The notes: a model not told the origin generated them from the letters alone. 64,000 nt of DNA from Paenibacillus harenae (GCF_030812415.1 NZ_JAUSST010000008.1:186001-250000); one strand, 5' to 3'; positions 50,571 through 59,799 are shown, counted from the first letter of the stretch. Made by a program: numbers and translations.

Positions 50571-51152
50571 ATGTTAGATCAAGCAATGGAAAAAACGCTA
50601 AGCAAATTAATGACCAAGCTGCTTCGGCATGCGCCTGGGGAGTTTGGCGTTGCTTTGAATCCCGAGGATGGATCATGCACCGTAAATTCGCTGTTGGAAG
50701 CGATTAAAGCGTTGCCCAAGTGGTCGGGAATAAAGCAGGATGATATAGAGCAGGTGGTTCGCAACTCGGACAAGCAGCGTTTCGAGATCGAGGGCGGACG
50801 CATCAGGGCGAGATACGGCCATAGTCACGATAAAGTGTCATATGTTCCGGGGGACCCGCCGGCCCGTCTGTACCATGGCACGAACGAGAAAGCTCTCCCG
50901 TCGATTATGAAGGAAGGGATCGTTCCGATGAGCCGGCAGTACGTGCATTTATCGGAAGGTACTCATTTCGCTGCTTTGGCAGGTAGCCGAAGAGGTGAGC
51001 TTGTTATTCTTAAGGTGGATACGACCATCGCGAAGCAGCTTGGCGTGACCTTCTATTATGCAGGGAATGAAGTGTGGTTAGCGGATGGCGTGCCGTCGGC
51101 ATGCTATTCGATATGGAGTTCGGAGGAAAAGGAGCACCTGAATGATGAATAA
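50571..51152 (+). CDS. kptA: RNA 2'-phosphotransferase (Tpt1/KptA family)
   Basis: 193 residues from the ATG at 50571 (AAGGTG upstream). KLLRHAPGEFGVALNPEDGS and LYHGTNEKALPSIMKEGIVPMSR, then YVHLSEG, VILKVD and VWLADGVPSACYSIW are typical of KptA/Tpt1. The enzyme transfers a 2'-phosphate from RNA to NAD to yield ADP-ribose 1'',2''-cyclic phosphate. Bacteria lack the tRNA-splicing source, so its natural substrate is unclear. It overlaps tatD by 11 bases. Confidence 0.93.
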   Translation: MLDQAMEKTLSKLMTKLLRHAPGEFGVALNPEDGSCTVNSLLEAIKALPKWSGIKQDDIEQVVRNSDKQRFEIEGGRIRARYGHSHDKVSYVPGDPPARLYHGTNEKALPSIMKEGIVPMSRQYVHLSEGTHFAALAGSRRGELVILKVDTTIAKQLGVTFYYAGNEVWLADGVPSACYSIWSSEEKEHLNDE

Positions 51153-51930
51153 CCCAATTATTGATATCGGAGTCAACCTGATGCATCGCTCGTTCCATCA
51201 GGATCGCGAGCAGGTCGTAGAGAGGGCGGTGGCAAACCAGGTTGAGCCCCTCATCCTTACGGGCACGAGCCTGAGGAACAGTACAGATGCAGCCCGTTAT
51301 GCAAGCCGTTACCCGGGGAAGCTGTTCGCTACTGCGGGGATCCATCCCCATGACGCAAAGAGCTGCGACGGGCAAACGATGGCTAAGCTTAGGCAATTGG
51401 CGGCACTCCCCCAAGTGGTGGCCATCGGGGAATGCGGTCTCGATTATAACCGTGATTTCTCGCCGCGCGATGTGCAGAGAAAGTGGTTCGCCGAGCAGAT
51501 TCGATTGGCGTTCGAGCTTGATATGCCGTTGTTTCTGCATGAACGGGAAGCCTTTTCGGATTTTGCCGCGATTCTTAAGGAAAACGAGGTCAAGCATGCG
51601 GTAGTTCACTGTTTTACAGGAACACAGACTGAGCTCAAGGCATACCTCGAAATGGGCTTCCATATAGGGATTACCGGCTGGATATGCGATGAACGAAGAG
51701 GCAAGCATTTGAGGGAACTTGTCCGTCAGATTCCGCTGGATCGGCTGATGATCGAGACGGATGCGCCGTTCCTGACTCCGCGGGATTTGAAGGAAAAGCC
51801 GGCCGACGGCCGTAATGAACCTGCATTCCTGCGGCACATTTTGCACACGGTTGCGCAATGCATCGGGAAACCGGAAGACGAGGTAGCAGAGTCAACGACG
51901 AAGACGGCGACTGCGTTTTTCCGAATTTGA
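51142..51930 (+). CDS. tatD: TatD-type metal-dependent deoxyribonuclease
   Basis: 262 residues. It follows E. coli TatD closely: IDIGVNLMHRSF, ATAGIHPHDAK, VAIGECGLDYNRDFSPRDVQ, HCFTGTQTELKAYLEMGFHIGITGW (in part), CDERRGKHLRELV and IETDAPFLTPRDL. 3'-5' exonuclease activity on single-stranded DNA or RNA and a role in repair of oxidative damage are known for TatD. Translationally coupled to kptA, which suggests a shared role in RNA/DNA processing. Its start overlaps the kptA stop. Confidence 0.93.
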   Translation: MMNNPIIDIGVNLMHRSFHQDREQVVERAVANQVEPLILTGTSLRNSTDAARYASRYPGKLFATAGIHPHDAKSCDGQTMAKLRQLAALPQVVAIGECGLDYNRDFSPRDVQRKWFAEQIRLAFELDMPLFLHEREAFSDFAAILKENEVKHAVVHCFTGTQTELKAYLEMGFHIGITGWICDERRGKHLRELVRQIPLDRLMIETDAPFLTPRDLKEKPADGRNEPAFLRHILHTVAQCIGKPEDEVAESTTKTATAFFRI

Positions 51931-52013
51931 TCATCATGTTTCGATTAGGGTTGCAACCTTTTATCGAAAATGGCGTTTGTTGTATTAGGATCCAAATATG
52001 GAGGAGGTTTTAC

Positions 52014-52928
52014 TTGCTTATGAAAAAATGGATGATCGCAACCGTTGCTTTTTTTTCCATTGTCGGAATGCTGGTCTCAGGATCTTCAATCTCCGCTGCG
52101 CCCCAAAAACCGATAGTGGTTTATATTGATGGCGCGCTGCAGGACAATGTGCTAACCGTGAACGGCAGGACAATGGTACAGCTAATAGCTTTTAAGGATC
52201 CTGCAAATCTAGTGTATTCCTATGAGCAGGCTACGAAAACGATAATAGTAACGAATAAAGAAATGAAAACGACCGTACGCCTTAATGGTGGATCCACAAC
52301 AGCCCTGGTTAACGGTAAAATCGTCAAGCTGGATGCTCCTGTGACGATTAAAGAAGGTAGAACCTATCTGCCTCTGCGTTTTCTCTCAGAGACACTAGGG
52401 GGAACATTGAAATACAACAGTACGAATAAGACTTTGATCGTGCGGACGCCATCTGGCCAAGAACGCTTCAAAACACTTATGAGCGGAAAATTAGAAGATG
52501 CGCGGACAATTGCGATTCATACTCCAACCACGCTTGTGGATAAAGAAATCGTAACAAATGGAGAAGGTTTTCATACCAGTTATACTTTTCCAAAAGGAGA
52601 GGCACTCCGCTATCAGGTGCAATACAGGGGACTAATCAAGTATATCGAAATTAATTCGGATGGTATCGCCATTGTGAAGTGGCAGAAGGATACTGTAGGT
52701 ACAAATGGGGAAGCCGGCAAAAAACCTGAGGATTTTAAGGAATCCGTCTATTTCTTAGATAACTTTATGGCGGAAATGCTCACTTACGGAACGATCGACA
52801 GCAAGGGTGTGTATGACGAGGTTGGCATTGTATACTACACCATTCACGCCAATTTCAAGGGTATCGAGCTCATGCCAATCGAGGGAGAAACCCGGACTGA
52901 TGTACAAATAAATGACATGGAACAATGA
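52014..52928 (+). CDS. Secreted protein with copper amine oxidase N-terminal-like domain
   Basis: 304 residues from the TTG at 52014, 6 bases after GGAGG; the ATG at 52020 is an alternative with 12-base spacing. Signal peptide MIATVAFFSIVGMLVSG, cleaved near SAAPQ. The domain has IVVYIDGALQDNVLTVNGRTM, VKLDAPVTIKEGRTYLPLRF and LSETLGGTLKYNSTNKTL. The C-terminal part (YTFPKGEALRYQVQYRG) is unrecognised. Probably cell-wall associated. A paralogue lies at 48926 on the other strand. No terminator was seen immediately downstream. Confidence 0.83.
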   Translation: MLMKKWMIATVAFFSIVGMLVSGSSISAAPQKPIVVYIDGALQDNVLTVNGRTMVQLIAFKDPANLVYSYEQATKTIIVTNKEMKTTVRLNGGSTTALVNGKIVKLDAPVTIKEGRTYLPLRFLSETLGGTLKYNSTNKTLIVRTPSGQERFKTLMSGKLEDARTIAIHTPTTLVDKEIVTNGEGFHTSYTFPKGEALRYQVQYRGLIKYIEINSDGIAIVKWQKDTVGTNGEAGKKPEDFKESVYFLDNFMAEMLTYGTIDSKGVYDEVGIVYYTIHANFKGIELMPIEGETRTDVQINDMEQ

Positions 52929-53047
52929 TATAAAAGTTCAGTAAAAAATTACGGCAGCAATAAAACCGGGCAGGCACTTGATAACATTGTTTGAGTGTTA
53001 TAAACTACAATTAAATATTTCAATACGTTGAAGAGGAATAGTAAGGT

Positions 53048-53322
53048 TTTCAACTCGATCAGAGAGCTGTTGGAAGGTGCGAAACAGCCTTGGAGGAAAT
53101 CCGAACTCGCCTTGGAGTTGCTCGCTGAACCGACAAAGTAGGTGGAGCCGGAACCTGACCGTTATCATCAGGAGGATATAAGGTTTGTCCGTGCTTGCAA
53201 ACCCGCATCTGCCAGAGTGCGTGCCGTCCAAGGCGCGAATTCAGAGTGGTACCGCGTAAGATTTCACAGTCTTTCGTCTCTGTTAACGTAAACGTAACGG
53301 AGATGAAGGGCTTTTTTTGCAT
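53048..53322 (+). promoter_or_regulatory. T-box leader controlling leuA
   Basis: The AGAGTGGTACCGCG core at 53242-53255 is the conserved T-box that pairs with uncharged tRNA. Upstream lie the stem I elements AGAGAGCTG, GGTGCGAAACAGCC, and GAACTCGCC, in which CTC is a candidate leucine specifier, then AGTAGG...CCGG. A terminator hairpin (roughly 53270-53310, GTCTTTCGTCTC pairing with GAGATGAAGGGC) is followed by TTTTTTT. It would allow leuA expression when leucyl-tRNA is uncharged. The first ~120 bases of the 449-base gap (52929-53047) show nothing else. Confidence 0.92.
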
Positions 53323-53377
53323 TCCGCCGGATCATGAGCGATCAACTTTAGGATATGGACGAAAGGAAGGATAACCC

Positions 53378-55045
53378 ATGAAAAATGTTGAAAAATACGC
53401 CAGAGGATATTTTATGCCACCGGAGACAAGTTTGAATTGGACCCGGAAGGAATACATGACGGAGGCACCGATTTGGTGCAGCGTCGACCTTCGCGACGGA
53501 AATCAGGCATTGGTCGTTCCGATGAATTTGGAGGAAAAGCTGGAATACTTCAAATTGCTCGTGGACATCGGGTTCAAGGAGATCGAAGTCGGTTTTCCCG
53601 CAGCGTCGGAAACGGAATTCGCCTTTTTGCGCACGTTGATCGAGCAGGATTTGATCCCGGATGGCGTGACTATCCAAGTGCTTACCCAATCGAGAGAGCA
53701 CATTATCCGCAAAACGTTCGAATCGCTGCAAGGCGCGAAAAAAGCCGTTGTGCATTTGTACAACTCGACCTCCGTAGCGCAGCGGGAGCAGGTATTCCGC
53801 AAATCCAAAGAAGAAATAATCGATATCGCCTTGGGCGGCGCCAAGCTGTTGAAGCAGTGCGCGGAGGAAACGGAGGGGAACTTTCAGTTCCAATATTCAC
53901 CTGAAAGCTTTACGGGTACGGAAGTGGATTTTGCGCTGGATATTTGCAACCGCGTGCTCGATATATGGCAGCCGACGTCGGAGAACCCGGTCATCATTAA
54001 TCTTCCTGCAACGGTGTCCATGTCAATGCCGCATGTCTATGCCAGCCAGATCGAGTATATGAGCGAGCACCTGAATTACCGGGAGCATGTCATTTTGTCG
54101 CTCCACCCGCATAACGACAGAGGAACGGGCGTGGCGGATGCGGAACTGGGGATGCTGGCCGGAGCCCAGCGGGTTGAAGGTACACTGTTCGGAAACGGGG
54201 AACGAACGGGGAACGTTGATATTGTCACGCTTGCCCTGAACATGTACTCGCACGGGGTGGACCCAAAGCTGAAATTCGAGAGCGTCCCTGCCATCATTTC
54301 CGTTTATGAGCGGCTGACCAAAATGAGGGTAAGCGAAAGACACCCTTACGCCGGCGAGCTTGTTTTTACCGCTTTCTCCGGCTCGCATCAGGACGCGATT
54401 GCCAAGGGCATGAAATGGCGTGAGGAAGAGGAACGCCGGCACTGGTCGGTCCCCTATCTGCTGATCGATCCCAAGGATATCGGCAGGGAGTATGAAGGGG
54501 ATATTATCCGCATTAACAGCCAGTCCGGCAAAGGCGGGATTGGGTTCGTGCTGCAGCAAAAGTACGGACTCGATCTTCCGGCGAAAATGCGCGAAAACTT
54601 CGGATACTGCGTCAAAAACGTCTCCGATCAGCTGCAAAAGGAGCTAATGCCAGATGATATATACGACATATTCTCGAAAGAATATGTGAATATAAAAACC
54701 CCTGTCGAGTTGATCAAATACCGCTTTACGGACGATGAAGCATTTCAAACCGTCGTCACCATACGGACCGATAATGAAGTCAAGGAAATTACAGGTACGG
54801 GAAACGGAAGACTCGATGCGATCAGCAATGCGCTGCAGACCGATCTCGGGATGGAATACATCGATTTGGTCTATAAGGAGCACGCTCTGGGAACAGGCTC
54901 GAAATCGCAAGCGGTCTCTTATATCGGCATCACAGCTTTGGATGGCAACGTATATTGGGGCTGCGGGATTGATGTCGATATTATGACCTCATCTGTAAAA
55001 GCTCTCTTTAGTGCAGTGAATCAAATGAGCCGGTTATTGCGCTAA
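53378..55045 (+). CDS. leuA: 2-isopropylmalate synthase (type 2)
   Basis: 555 residues; AAGGAAGGATAACCC precedes the ATG. It catalyses condensation of acetyl-CoA with 2-ketoisovalerate, the first step of leucine synthesis. HMGL-like barrel: CSVDLRDGNQAL, EIEVGFPAASETEF, HPHNDRGTGVADAELG, FGNGERTGNVD; the C-terminal LeuA regulatory domain is present (TVVTIRTDNEVKEITGTG, AVSYIGITALDGN). The length and W-x-x-P opening fit the long LeuA type (~550-570 residues). Leucine control is through the T-box upstream. No other leu genes follow. Confidence 0.95.
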   Translation: MKNVEKYARGYFMPPETSLNWTRKEYMTEAPIWCSVDLRDGNQALVVPMNLEEKLEYFKLLVDIGFKEIEVGFPAASETEFAFLRTLIEQDLIPDGVTIQVLTQSREHIIRKTFESLQGAKKAVVHLYNSTSVAQREQVFRKSKEEIIDIALGGAKLLKQCAEETEGNFQFQYSPESFTGTEVDFALDICNRVLDIWQPTSENPVIINLPATVSMSMPHVYASQIEYMSEHLNYREHVILSLHPHNDRGTGVADAELGMLAGAQRVEGTLFGNGERTGNVDIVTLALNMYSHGVDPKLKFESVPAIISVYERLTKMRVSERHPYAGELVFTAFSGSHQDAIAKGMKWREEEERRHWSVPYLLIDPKDIGREYEGDIIRINSQSGKGGIGFVLQQKYGLDLPAKMRENFGYCVKNVSDQLQKELMPDDIYDIFSKEYVNIKTPVELIKYRFTDDEAFQTVVTIRTDNEVKEITGTGNGRLDAISNALQTDLGMEYIDLVYKEHALGTGSKSQAVSYIGITALDGNVYWGCGIDVDIMTSSVKALFSAVNQMSRLLR

Positions 55046-55133
55046 CGGAAAACGCTAGTAGATATTAACCGGAATACAGAAGAAACAATGGATTTGAAAT
55101 TTTACGCTGAACGGGAAACGATAGCATGACAAG

Positions 55134-55160
55134 AGCCGGCCGCGATGGCCGGCTTTTTAT
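55134..55160 (+). terminator. Intrinsic terminator after leuA
   Basis: AGCCGGCC (55134-55141) pairs perfectly with GGCCGGCT (55147-55154), loop GCGAT, followed by TTTTATAT. Confidence 0.9.
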
Positions 55161-55278
55161 ATTTGGGTCACGGCGTTAGAGTAAGTAAGCTGCCGAGAAG
55201 AAGAAGCCTTTACCTTCACGATCATTCTGGAATGCCGATATAAATATAGACATCTAAGTTCAGTTTGGAGGAATCCTT

Positions 55279-56373
55279 ATGTTCACTGTATTGCGTTTCA
55301 TCAAAAATGTAGTCCTATTCGTCCTCACGCTCTTAATTGGGTTCTTCCTAATGGTTAAGCTCGCCGGATATGTTGTTGAGCCGCTCTACTCCAAATACAA
55401 GATGATTCCTGTCGCGGAGCAGATTGCCTATAAGTTGCAAGCGGAGATGCCGATACCGCCTACGCACGAGTATTTGAAGCAATTTACTGAAAATCTCGTG
55501 AAGGCGGGCGTGGTATCCGATTCTTCGGATGTTGCGCTAGACTACCTCCAATTGGCAGGAAGCTCTAATTATACAGTGTATGTAGACTACTACAAATTAC
55601 TGCCGCTATCCTATCACGTCCGTGGAAAAGTACAGTATGATGGCGAGGCAAAGTATCATGACGTAGATGTCTATGTGCATAGCAGTGATTATGTTGATTC
55701 GAGTGAGCTTCCTGCTAGTAAGTCGCAACAACAAGAGCTCCAAGAGGAGCAGGGGCTCGCAGCGGATACGGAAAGTACGGGTATTAGGGAGGATGCCTCT
55801 CCAGACGACCCAAACGCCTCTAACAGCATACAGGTCAAAGAAAAATACACGGAGGCTCACACGGAAGCAAGCACTGATTTCGAAGAGGATGGCGACGATG
55901 ATTTTCGAATAATCAGTGTATACGTAGGAGATAAGCGAATCGCTGATTTTAATAATTTAGATGAGGCTCAGGAATACGCTGAAAATCAGGGTTTCATTGA
56001 TTTTAAGATAGTCGATCTGACGGAGGATTGGCGGAAATCAGTAGGATTTGAATTGCCGGAATTCAGCGTCATTGTGCGGGATAAATATCAGGCATCCTTT
56101 TTCACGCAAGAGGAGGCGGTTGACTACGCCAAGCAGTTCGATCATGCGGAGGTGTTCGTACCCAATACGTTCTTATGGAGTAACATAGCGGTTTATCTGT
56201 TTGTAGACGACACGTTCGTTAGGAGCTATGATTCGAAGGCAGAAGGCATCAAGGATGCGAGTACCATGGACAAAGCGAAACTGATCGATCAAGAAACGGG
56301 TAAGGTCGTCTGGGATAACTACCCTCGGGAATGCAGAACGTGTGAAAGCGCCATAAGCGACCAATATGAGTAG
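55279..56373 (+). CDS. Membrane-anchored protein with three similar repeat modules
   Basis: 364 residues; TTTGGAGGAATCC precedes the ATG. One helix at ~7-29 (NVVLFVLTLLIGFFLMVKL) with the bulk outside. After an acidic disordered linker (~145-205, rich in Glu, Asp, Ser) come three related units of ~38 residues: ISVYVGDKRIADFNNLDEAQ, FSVIVRDKYQASFFTQEEAV and VYLFVDDTFVRSYDSKAEGI, each with a strand-turn-strand, a charged helix (EYAENQGF, DYAKQFDH, KDASTMDK) and a third strand. The pattern resembles sporulation/cell-wall repeat units but matches no family I know. Two cysteines lie at the C-terminus (RECRTCES). Confidence 0.72.
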   Translation: MFTVLRFIKNVVLFVLTLLIGFFLMVKLAGYVVEPLYSKYKMIPVAEQIAYKLQAEMPIPPTHEYLKQFTENLVKAGVVSDSSDVALDYLQLAGSSNYTVYVDYYKLLPLSYHVRGKVQYDGEAKYHDVDVYVHSSDYVDSSELPASKSQQQELQEEQGLAADTESTGIREDASPDDPNASNSIQVKEKYTEAHTEASTDFEEDGDDDFRIISVYVGDKRIADFNNLDEAQEYAENQGFIDFKIVDLTEDWRKSVGFELPEFSVIVRDKYQASFFTQEEAVDYAKQFDHAEVFVPNTFLWSNIAVYLFVDDTFVRSYDSKAEGIKDASTMDKAKLIDQETGKVVWDNYPRECRTCESAISDQYE

Positions 56374-56485
56374 AAATCAACCAGCGAGGCCAACGAATCG
56401 CTGGTCAGAACAGCAGCAAATGAGGCAACACAAAATTAGCCTTCCTATCAAAGGGAATAAAGGAGACGCCGTACAATCGTAAGAA

Positions 56486-56511
56486 GCCCCCGTGTCTCTC
56501 GACACGGGGGC
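56486..56511. terminator. Bidirectional terminator
   Basis: GCCCCCGTGTC (56486-56496) pairs with GACACGGGGGC (56501-56511), loop TCTC. It separates the plus-strand repeat protein from the minus-strand HPr-like gene, with which it ends the tct-malic enzyme operon. T-runs on both sides are poor. Confidence 0.7.
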
Positions 56512-56517
56512 GACGAT

Positions 56518-56763
56518 TCATCGGTTTACCTCGACATGAATATGATATTTGTTGAAAACCTCGATCATGGCGGATTTGGCTTCTTCCTCGTCGGGGCCAT
56601 GGATTTCAAGTTTATAGGCGAGGTTTTTGTATAGGGAGATACTCAGGCCAAGGATGCTTTTGACATCGACGAACTTCGTATCGCTGACGCGCAGGACGAT
56701 GCTCGATTTATAATCGGCTGCCGTTTGGTTAATGTCAACGATGCCTCGAATTTCAGCTTTCAT
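56518..56763 (-). CDS. HPr-like regulatory protein without the phosphohistidine
   Basis: 81 residues on the minus strand from the ATG at 56763 (GGGGG upstream). It has the HPr fold pattern ending in LEIHGPDEEEAKSAMIEVF. The active-site histidine (His15 of HPr) is absent; that region reads DINQTAADYKSS. The Ser46 surroundings of HPr/Crh (KSIMG) are kept as K35-S36-I-L-G39. Crh of B. subtilis likewise lacks the histidine and acts with CcpA after serine phosphorylation. As the last gene of the malic enzyme/tct operon it could link carbon status to this pathway. HPr-kinase recognition is an inference. Confidence 0.72.
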   Translation of the reverse strand: MKAEIRGIVDINQTAADYKSSIVLRVSDTKFVDVKSILGLSISLYKNLAYKLEIHGPDEEEAKSAMIEVFNKYHIHVEVNR

Positions 56764-56795
56764 CGGACAACCCCCGTTCATTATTTAGCTTAGCC

Positions 56796-58217
56796 TCATC
56801 TGTACTCTCGAGGTATTCGGCGGGCAACGCCCGTCCTTATGGCGGCTTTGATGACGAGATCGCGAATGGCTTTCACGACGGCTTGGTTGAACACGCTCGG
56901 AATAATATAATGCCGGCTTCTTTCTTCATCGGAGATGGCGGAGGCTATAGCCTCTGAGGCCGCAAGCTTCATTTCCTCATTAATGGTCGAAGCCCTGCAA
57001 TCCAATGCGCCGCGGAAGATGCCGGGGAAGCATAACACATTGTTAATCTGGTTCGGATAGTCCGAACGGCCGGTGGCCATGACGCCGACGATATCCTCCA
57101 CTTCCTCGGGTCTAATCTCCGGCGTGGGATTGGCCATTGCAAATACGATCGGGTTGTCCGCCATGGTCATGACATCTTCCCGGCGCAGCAGTCCCCCCGC
57201 GGAGAGACCGATAAATACGTCAGCCCCTTGAATAACGTCCCGCAAAGAGCCCTCCTCGCGGTTCGGATTGGTATTCTCCGCATACCACTGCCACATCGCA
57301 TTGTCATAAGCGGTTCCGGCAATAAGCGCTCCGTGCCGATCCACGCCAATGAGGTTCGTAACCCCCGCGGACAAAAGAATTTTACTGCAGGCTACGCCCG
57401 CCGCTCCTATGCCGCAAACGACAACTTTGATTTCATGGATCGGTTTGTTTACGATTTTCAAAGCATTGATTAAAGCCGCATACAAGACGACCGCCGTGCC
57501 GTGCTGGTCATCGTGGAACACGGGAATATCCAATTCCTCGCGCAGCCGTTCTTCGATTTCGAAGCATCGGGGCGATGAAATATCCTCCAGATTGATCCCG
57601 CCGAACCCGGGAGCGATCGCTTTGATCGTGGCAATGATTTGCTCGGTATCCTGCGTGTTCAGGCAGAGCGGGAAGGAATCGACGTCGGCCAGCTGCTTGA
57701 ACAGCATCGACTTGCCTTCCATAACGGGCATCGCCGCATAAGGACCGATATTGCCAAGCCCCAAGACGGCGCTTCCGTCCGAAATGACGGCAACGGTGTT
57801 CCTCTTGATCGTTAAGGTGAACGCTTTTCGCTGTTCTTCGTGAATGGCCAAGCATACGCGCGCGACATCGGGCGTATAGACGCGCGAGAGATCGTCGCGG
57901 TTCTGAATCGGCGCTTTCAGCTTCGTTTCGATTTTCCCGCCGAGATGCAGCAGGAACGTTCTATCCGAAATATTGACGAGCCGAACGCCGTTCAAGCTCT
58001 TAACCGCTTCCGTAATAATGCCTATGTCGACCGTATCGGTCACGGTTATCGTAATATCGCGCACTGTGCTGTTTTGGCTGGTCTGAATGACGTCGATGGC
58101 GACGATATCGCCGCCGGCTTCGAATATGGAGGATGCGACCTGGCCGAAATGCACCTCGTTCGTATTCATTTCGAGCCTGAGAATAACGCTTTTTCCGCCG
58201 AGTTTATTGTTATCCAT
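56796..58217 (-). CDS. NAD-dependent malic enzyme with ACT domain
   Basis: 473 residues on the minus strand; ACGGAGGCAG precedes the ATG. Residues 1-80 are an ACT domain (SVILRLEMNTNEVHFGQVAS). The malic enzyme core follows: AVISDGSAVLGLGNIGPYAAMPVMEGK (in part), FPLCLN, FHDDQHGTAVV, VVVCGIGAAGVACSKILLSAG and FALANPTPE-like AMANPTPEIRPE. It oxidatively decarboxylates malate to pyruvate, probably with NAD. The ACT domain suggests allosteric control by an amino acid or other small ligand. Follows tctA by 37 bases in one operon, consistent with catabolism of imported dicarboxylates or tricarboxylates. Confidence 0.93.
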   Translation of the reverse strand: MDNNKLGGKSVILRLEMNTNEVHFGQVASSIFEAGGDIVAIDVIQTSQNSTVRDITITVTDTVDIGIITEAVKSLNGVRLVNISDRTFLLHLGGKIETKLKAPIQNRDDLSRVYTPDVARVCLAIHEEQRKAFTLTIKRNTVAVISDGSAVLGLGNIGPYAAMPVMEGKSMLFKQLADVDSFPLCLNTQDTEQIIATIKAIAPGFGGINLEDISSPRCFEIEERLREELDIPVFHDDQHGTAVVLYAALINALKIVNKPIHEIKVVVCGIGAAGVACSKILLSAGVTNLIGVDRHGALIAGTAYDNAMWQWYAENTNPNREEGSLRDVIQGADVFIGLSAGGLLRREDVMTMADNPIVFAMANPTPEIRPEEVEDIVGVMATGRSDYPNQINNVLCFPGIFRGALDCRASTINEEMKLAASEAIASAISDEERSRHYIIPSVFNQAVVKAIRDLVIKAAIRTGVARRIPREYR

Positions 58218-58254
58218 AAGCTGCCTCCGTCTGATCGTTAATTAGGGTACTTCC

Positions 58255-59781
58255 TTAACCTTCCTCGTTGACGACAACCTCTTTCCCTCTCTTCTTTAAC
58301 AAGAAGGGAACGATGATCCAGAGCGCCGCGATTACCAAGAAAACGAGCGATAGCGGTTTTTGCAGGAAAATCATAAAATCGCCGTTGGACGTCGTTAGCG
58401 CTCTTCGCATGTTATTTTCAATCATCGGTCCCAGCACTAGGCCAAGCACAAGGGGAGCCAGAGGGTAATCGTTCCGTGCAAGCAGGAATCCCGCAACCCC
58501 GCAGGCAAGCAGCAGCATTAAATCAAAGATTTGCACTTGAACGGCGTAAACGCCAAAGATCGATATCGCGATAATGATCGGAATCAAGTATTTCGGCGGC
58601 GTTTGAATGATCTTGGCAAACACCTTCACCAGCGGCATATTGAGAACAAGCAAAATGAGATTTCCGATTAGCATGCTGGCAATTAGACCCCAGGCCACTT
58701 CAGGATGCTCCTCGAATAACAAAGGACCCGGCTGGATGTTATACATGATCAAAGCGCCCATTAGGATCGCGGTTGTACCCGACCCCGGAATGCCGAGAGT
58801 AAGGAGCGGAATCATGGCTCCGCCGGATGCCGCATTATTCGCGGATTCAGGGGCGGCTACGCCGGCGATATTGCCTTTGCCGAACGATTCGGGATTTTTG
58901 CTCATCTTTTTCTCCAAAATATAACTAAAGAAAGAAGCCAGCGTGGCGCCTGCGCCGGGCAGAATGCCAATGAAAAAGCCCAATAACGAGCCGCGGGCAA
59001 TCGGCCCCGCGCTATCCTTCAAATCTTGTTTGGTCGGAAGGATCCGTTCGATCTTTGCCGTTTTGCCTGCGGTGTAATCCTTTTCGAGTATCGTTTTGAA
59101 TACTTCGCCTAAAGCAAACAGGCCGACCGCGACGGTCAAAAACTCGAGTCCGGAATAGAGCAGCGGGATGCCGAACGTAAACCGCGCGACGCCGGACACC
59201 GTATCCATGCCGATGGTAGCCAGCAGCAAGCCGAGCACGGTCATAATAAGCGCCTTCGTAATGGATTTGCCGGCCAAGCCGCTGACCGCGCATAGTCCGA
59301 GGAGCATCAAGGAAAAGTAATCCGCGGGTCCGAATTTAATCGCGACCTCCGACAGCGGTTCGGCTAAAACGATGAGCGCGACGACGGCAAAAAGTCCCGC
59401 CGCGAAGGATCCGATCGCGGATATCGACAAAGCGGCTCCGGCTCTTCCTTGCTTGGCCATCTGATAGCCGTCCAAGGTGGTCACGACGGAAGAGGATTCC
59501 CCCGGCGTATTGAGCAGGATGGACGTCGTGGACCCGCCGTACATCGCTCCGTAATAAACGCCGGCCAGCAGAATAATGGAGCTGGTTGCGGCCGCTTCCG
59601 GCGGCAATCCGCCGGTCATGGAAGCCGTTATAGGGATAAGCAGCGCGACGCCGCTCATGGGACCTATGCCGGGCAGTACGCCTACGGCGGTGCCGATTAA
59701 CACGCCGATGAAGGCGAACAGCAGATTATGCCATTGGAAGGCGGTTGCAAAACCGTCTGCGAGAAATTGCAAGGTATCCAT
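58255..59781 (-). CDS. tctA: Tripartite tricarboxylate transporter large membrane subunit
   Basis: 508 residues on the minus strand; AAAGGAGGCAC upstream of the ATG. About ten to twelve hydrophobic segments. Conserved TctA motifs: GTAVGVLPGIGPMSGVALLIP, YGAMYGGSTTSILLNTPGESS and LGIPGSGTTAILMGAL. It is the large channel subunit of the secondary (ion-gradient-driven) TTT family importer, used with TctB and the extracellular binding protein TctC. Lies 18 bases after tctB. Substrate is probably citrate or another tricarboxylate, judged from the CitA/CitB-type regulators. Confidence 0.94.
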   Translation of the reverse strand: MDTLQFLADGFATAFQWHNLLFAFIGVLIGTAVGVLPGIGPMSGVALLIPITASMTGGLPPEAAATSSIILLAGVYYGAMYGGSTTSILLNTPGESSSVVTTLDGYQMAKQGRAGAALSISAIGSFAAGLFAVVALIVLAEPLSEVAIKFGPADYFSLMLLGLCAVSGLAGKSITKALIMTVLGLLLATIGMDTVSGVARFTFGIPLLYSGLEFLTVAVGLFALGEVFKTILEKDYTAGKTAKIERILPTKQDLKDSAGPIARGSLLGFFIGILPGAGATLASFFSYILEKKMSKNPESFGKGNIAGVAAPESANNAASGGAMIPLLTLGIPGSGTTAILMGALIMYNIQPGPLLFEEHPEVAWGLIASMLIGNLILLVLNMPLVKVFAKIIQTPPKYLIPIIIAISIFGVYAVQVQIFDLMLLLACGVAGFLLARNDYPLAPLVLGLVLGPMIENNMRRALTTSNGDFMIFLQKPLSLVFLVIAALWIIVPFLLKKRGKEVVVNEEG

Positions 59782-59799
59782 TCATGTGCCTCCTTTCCA

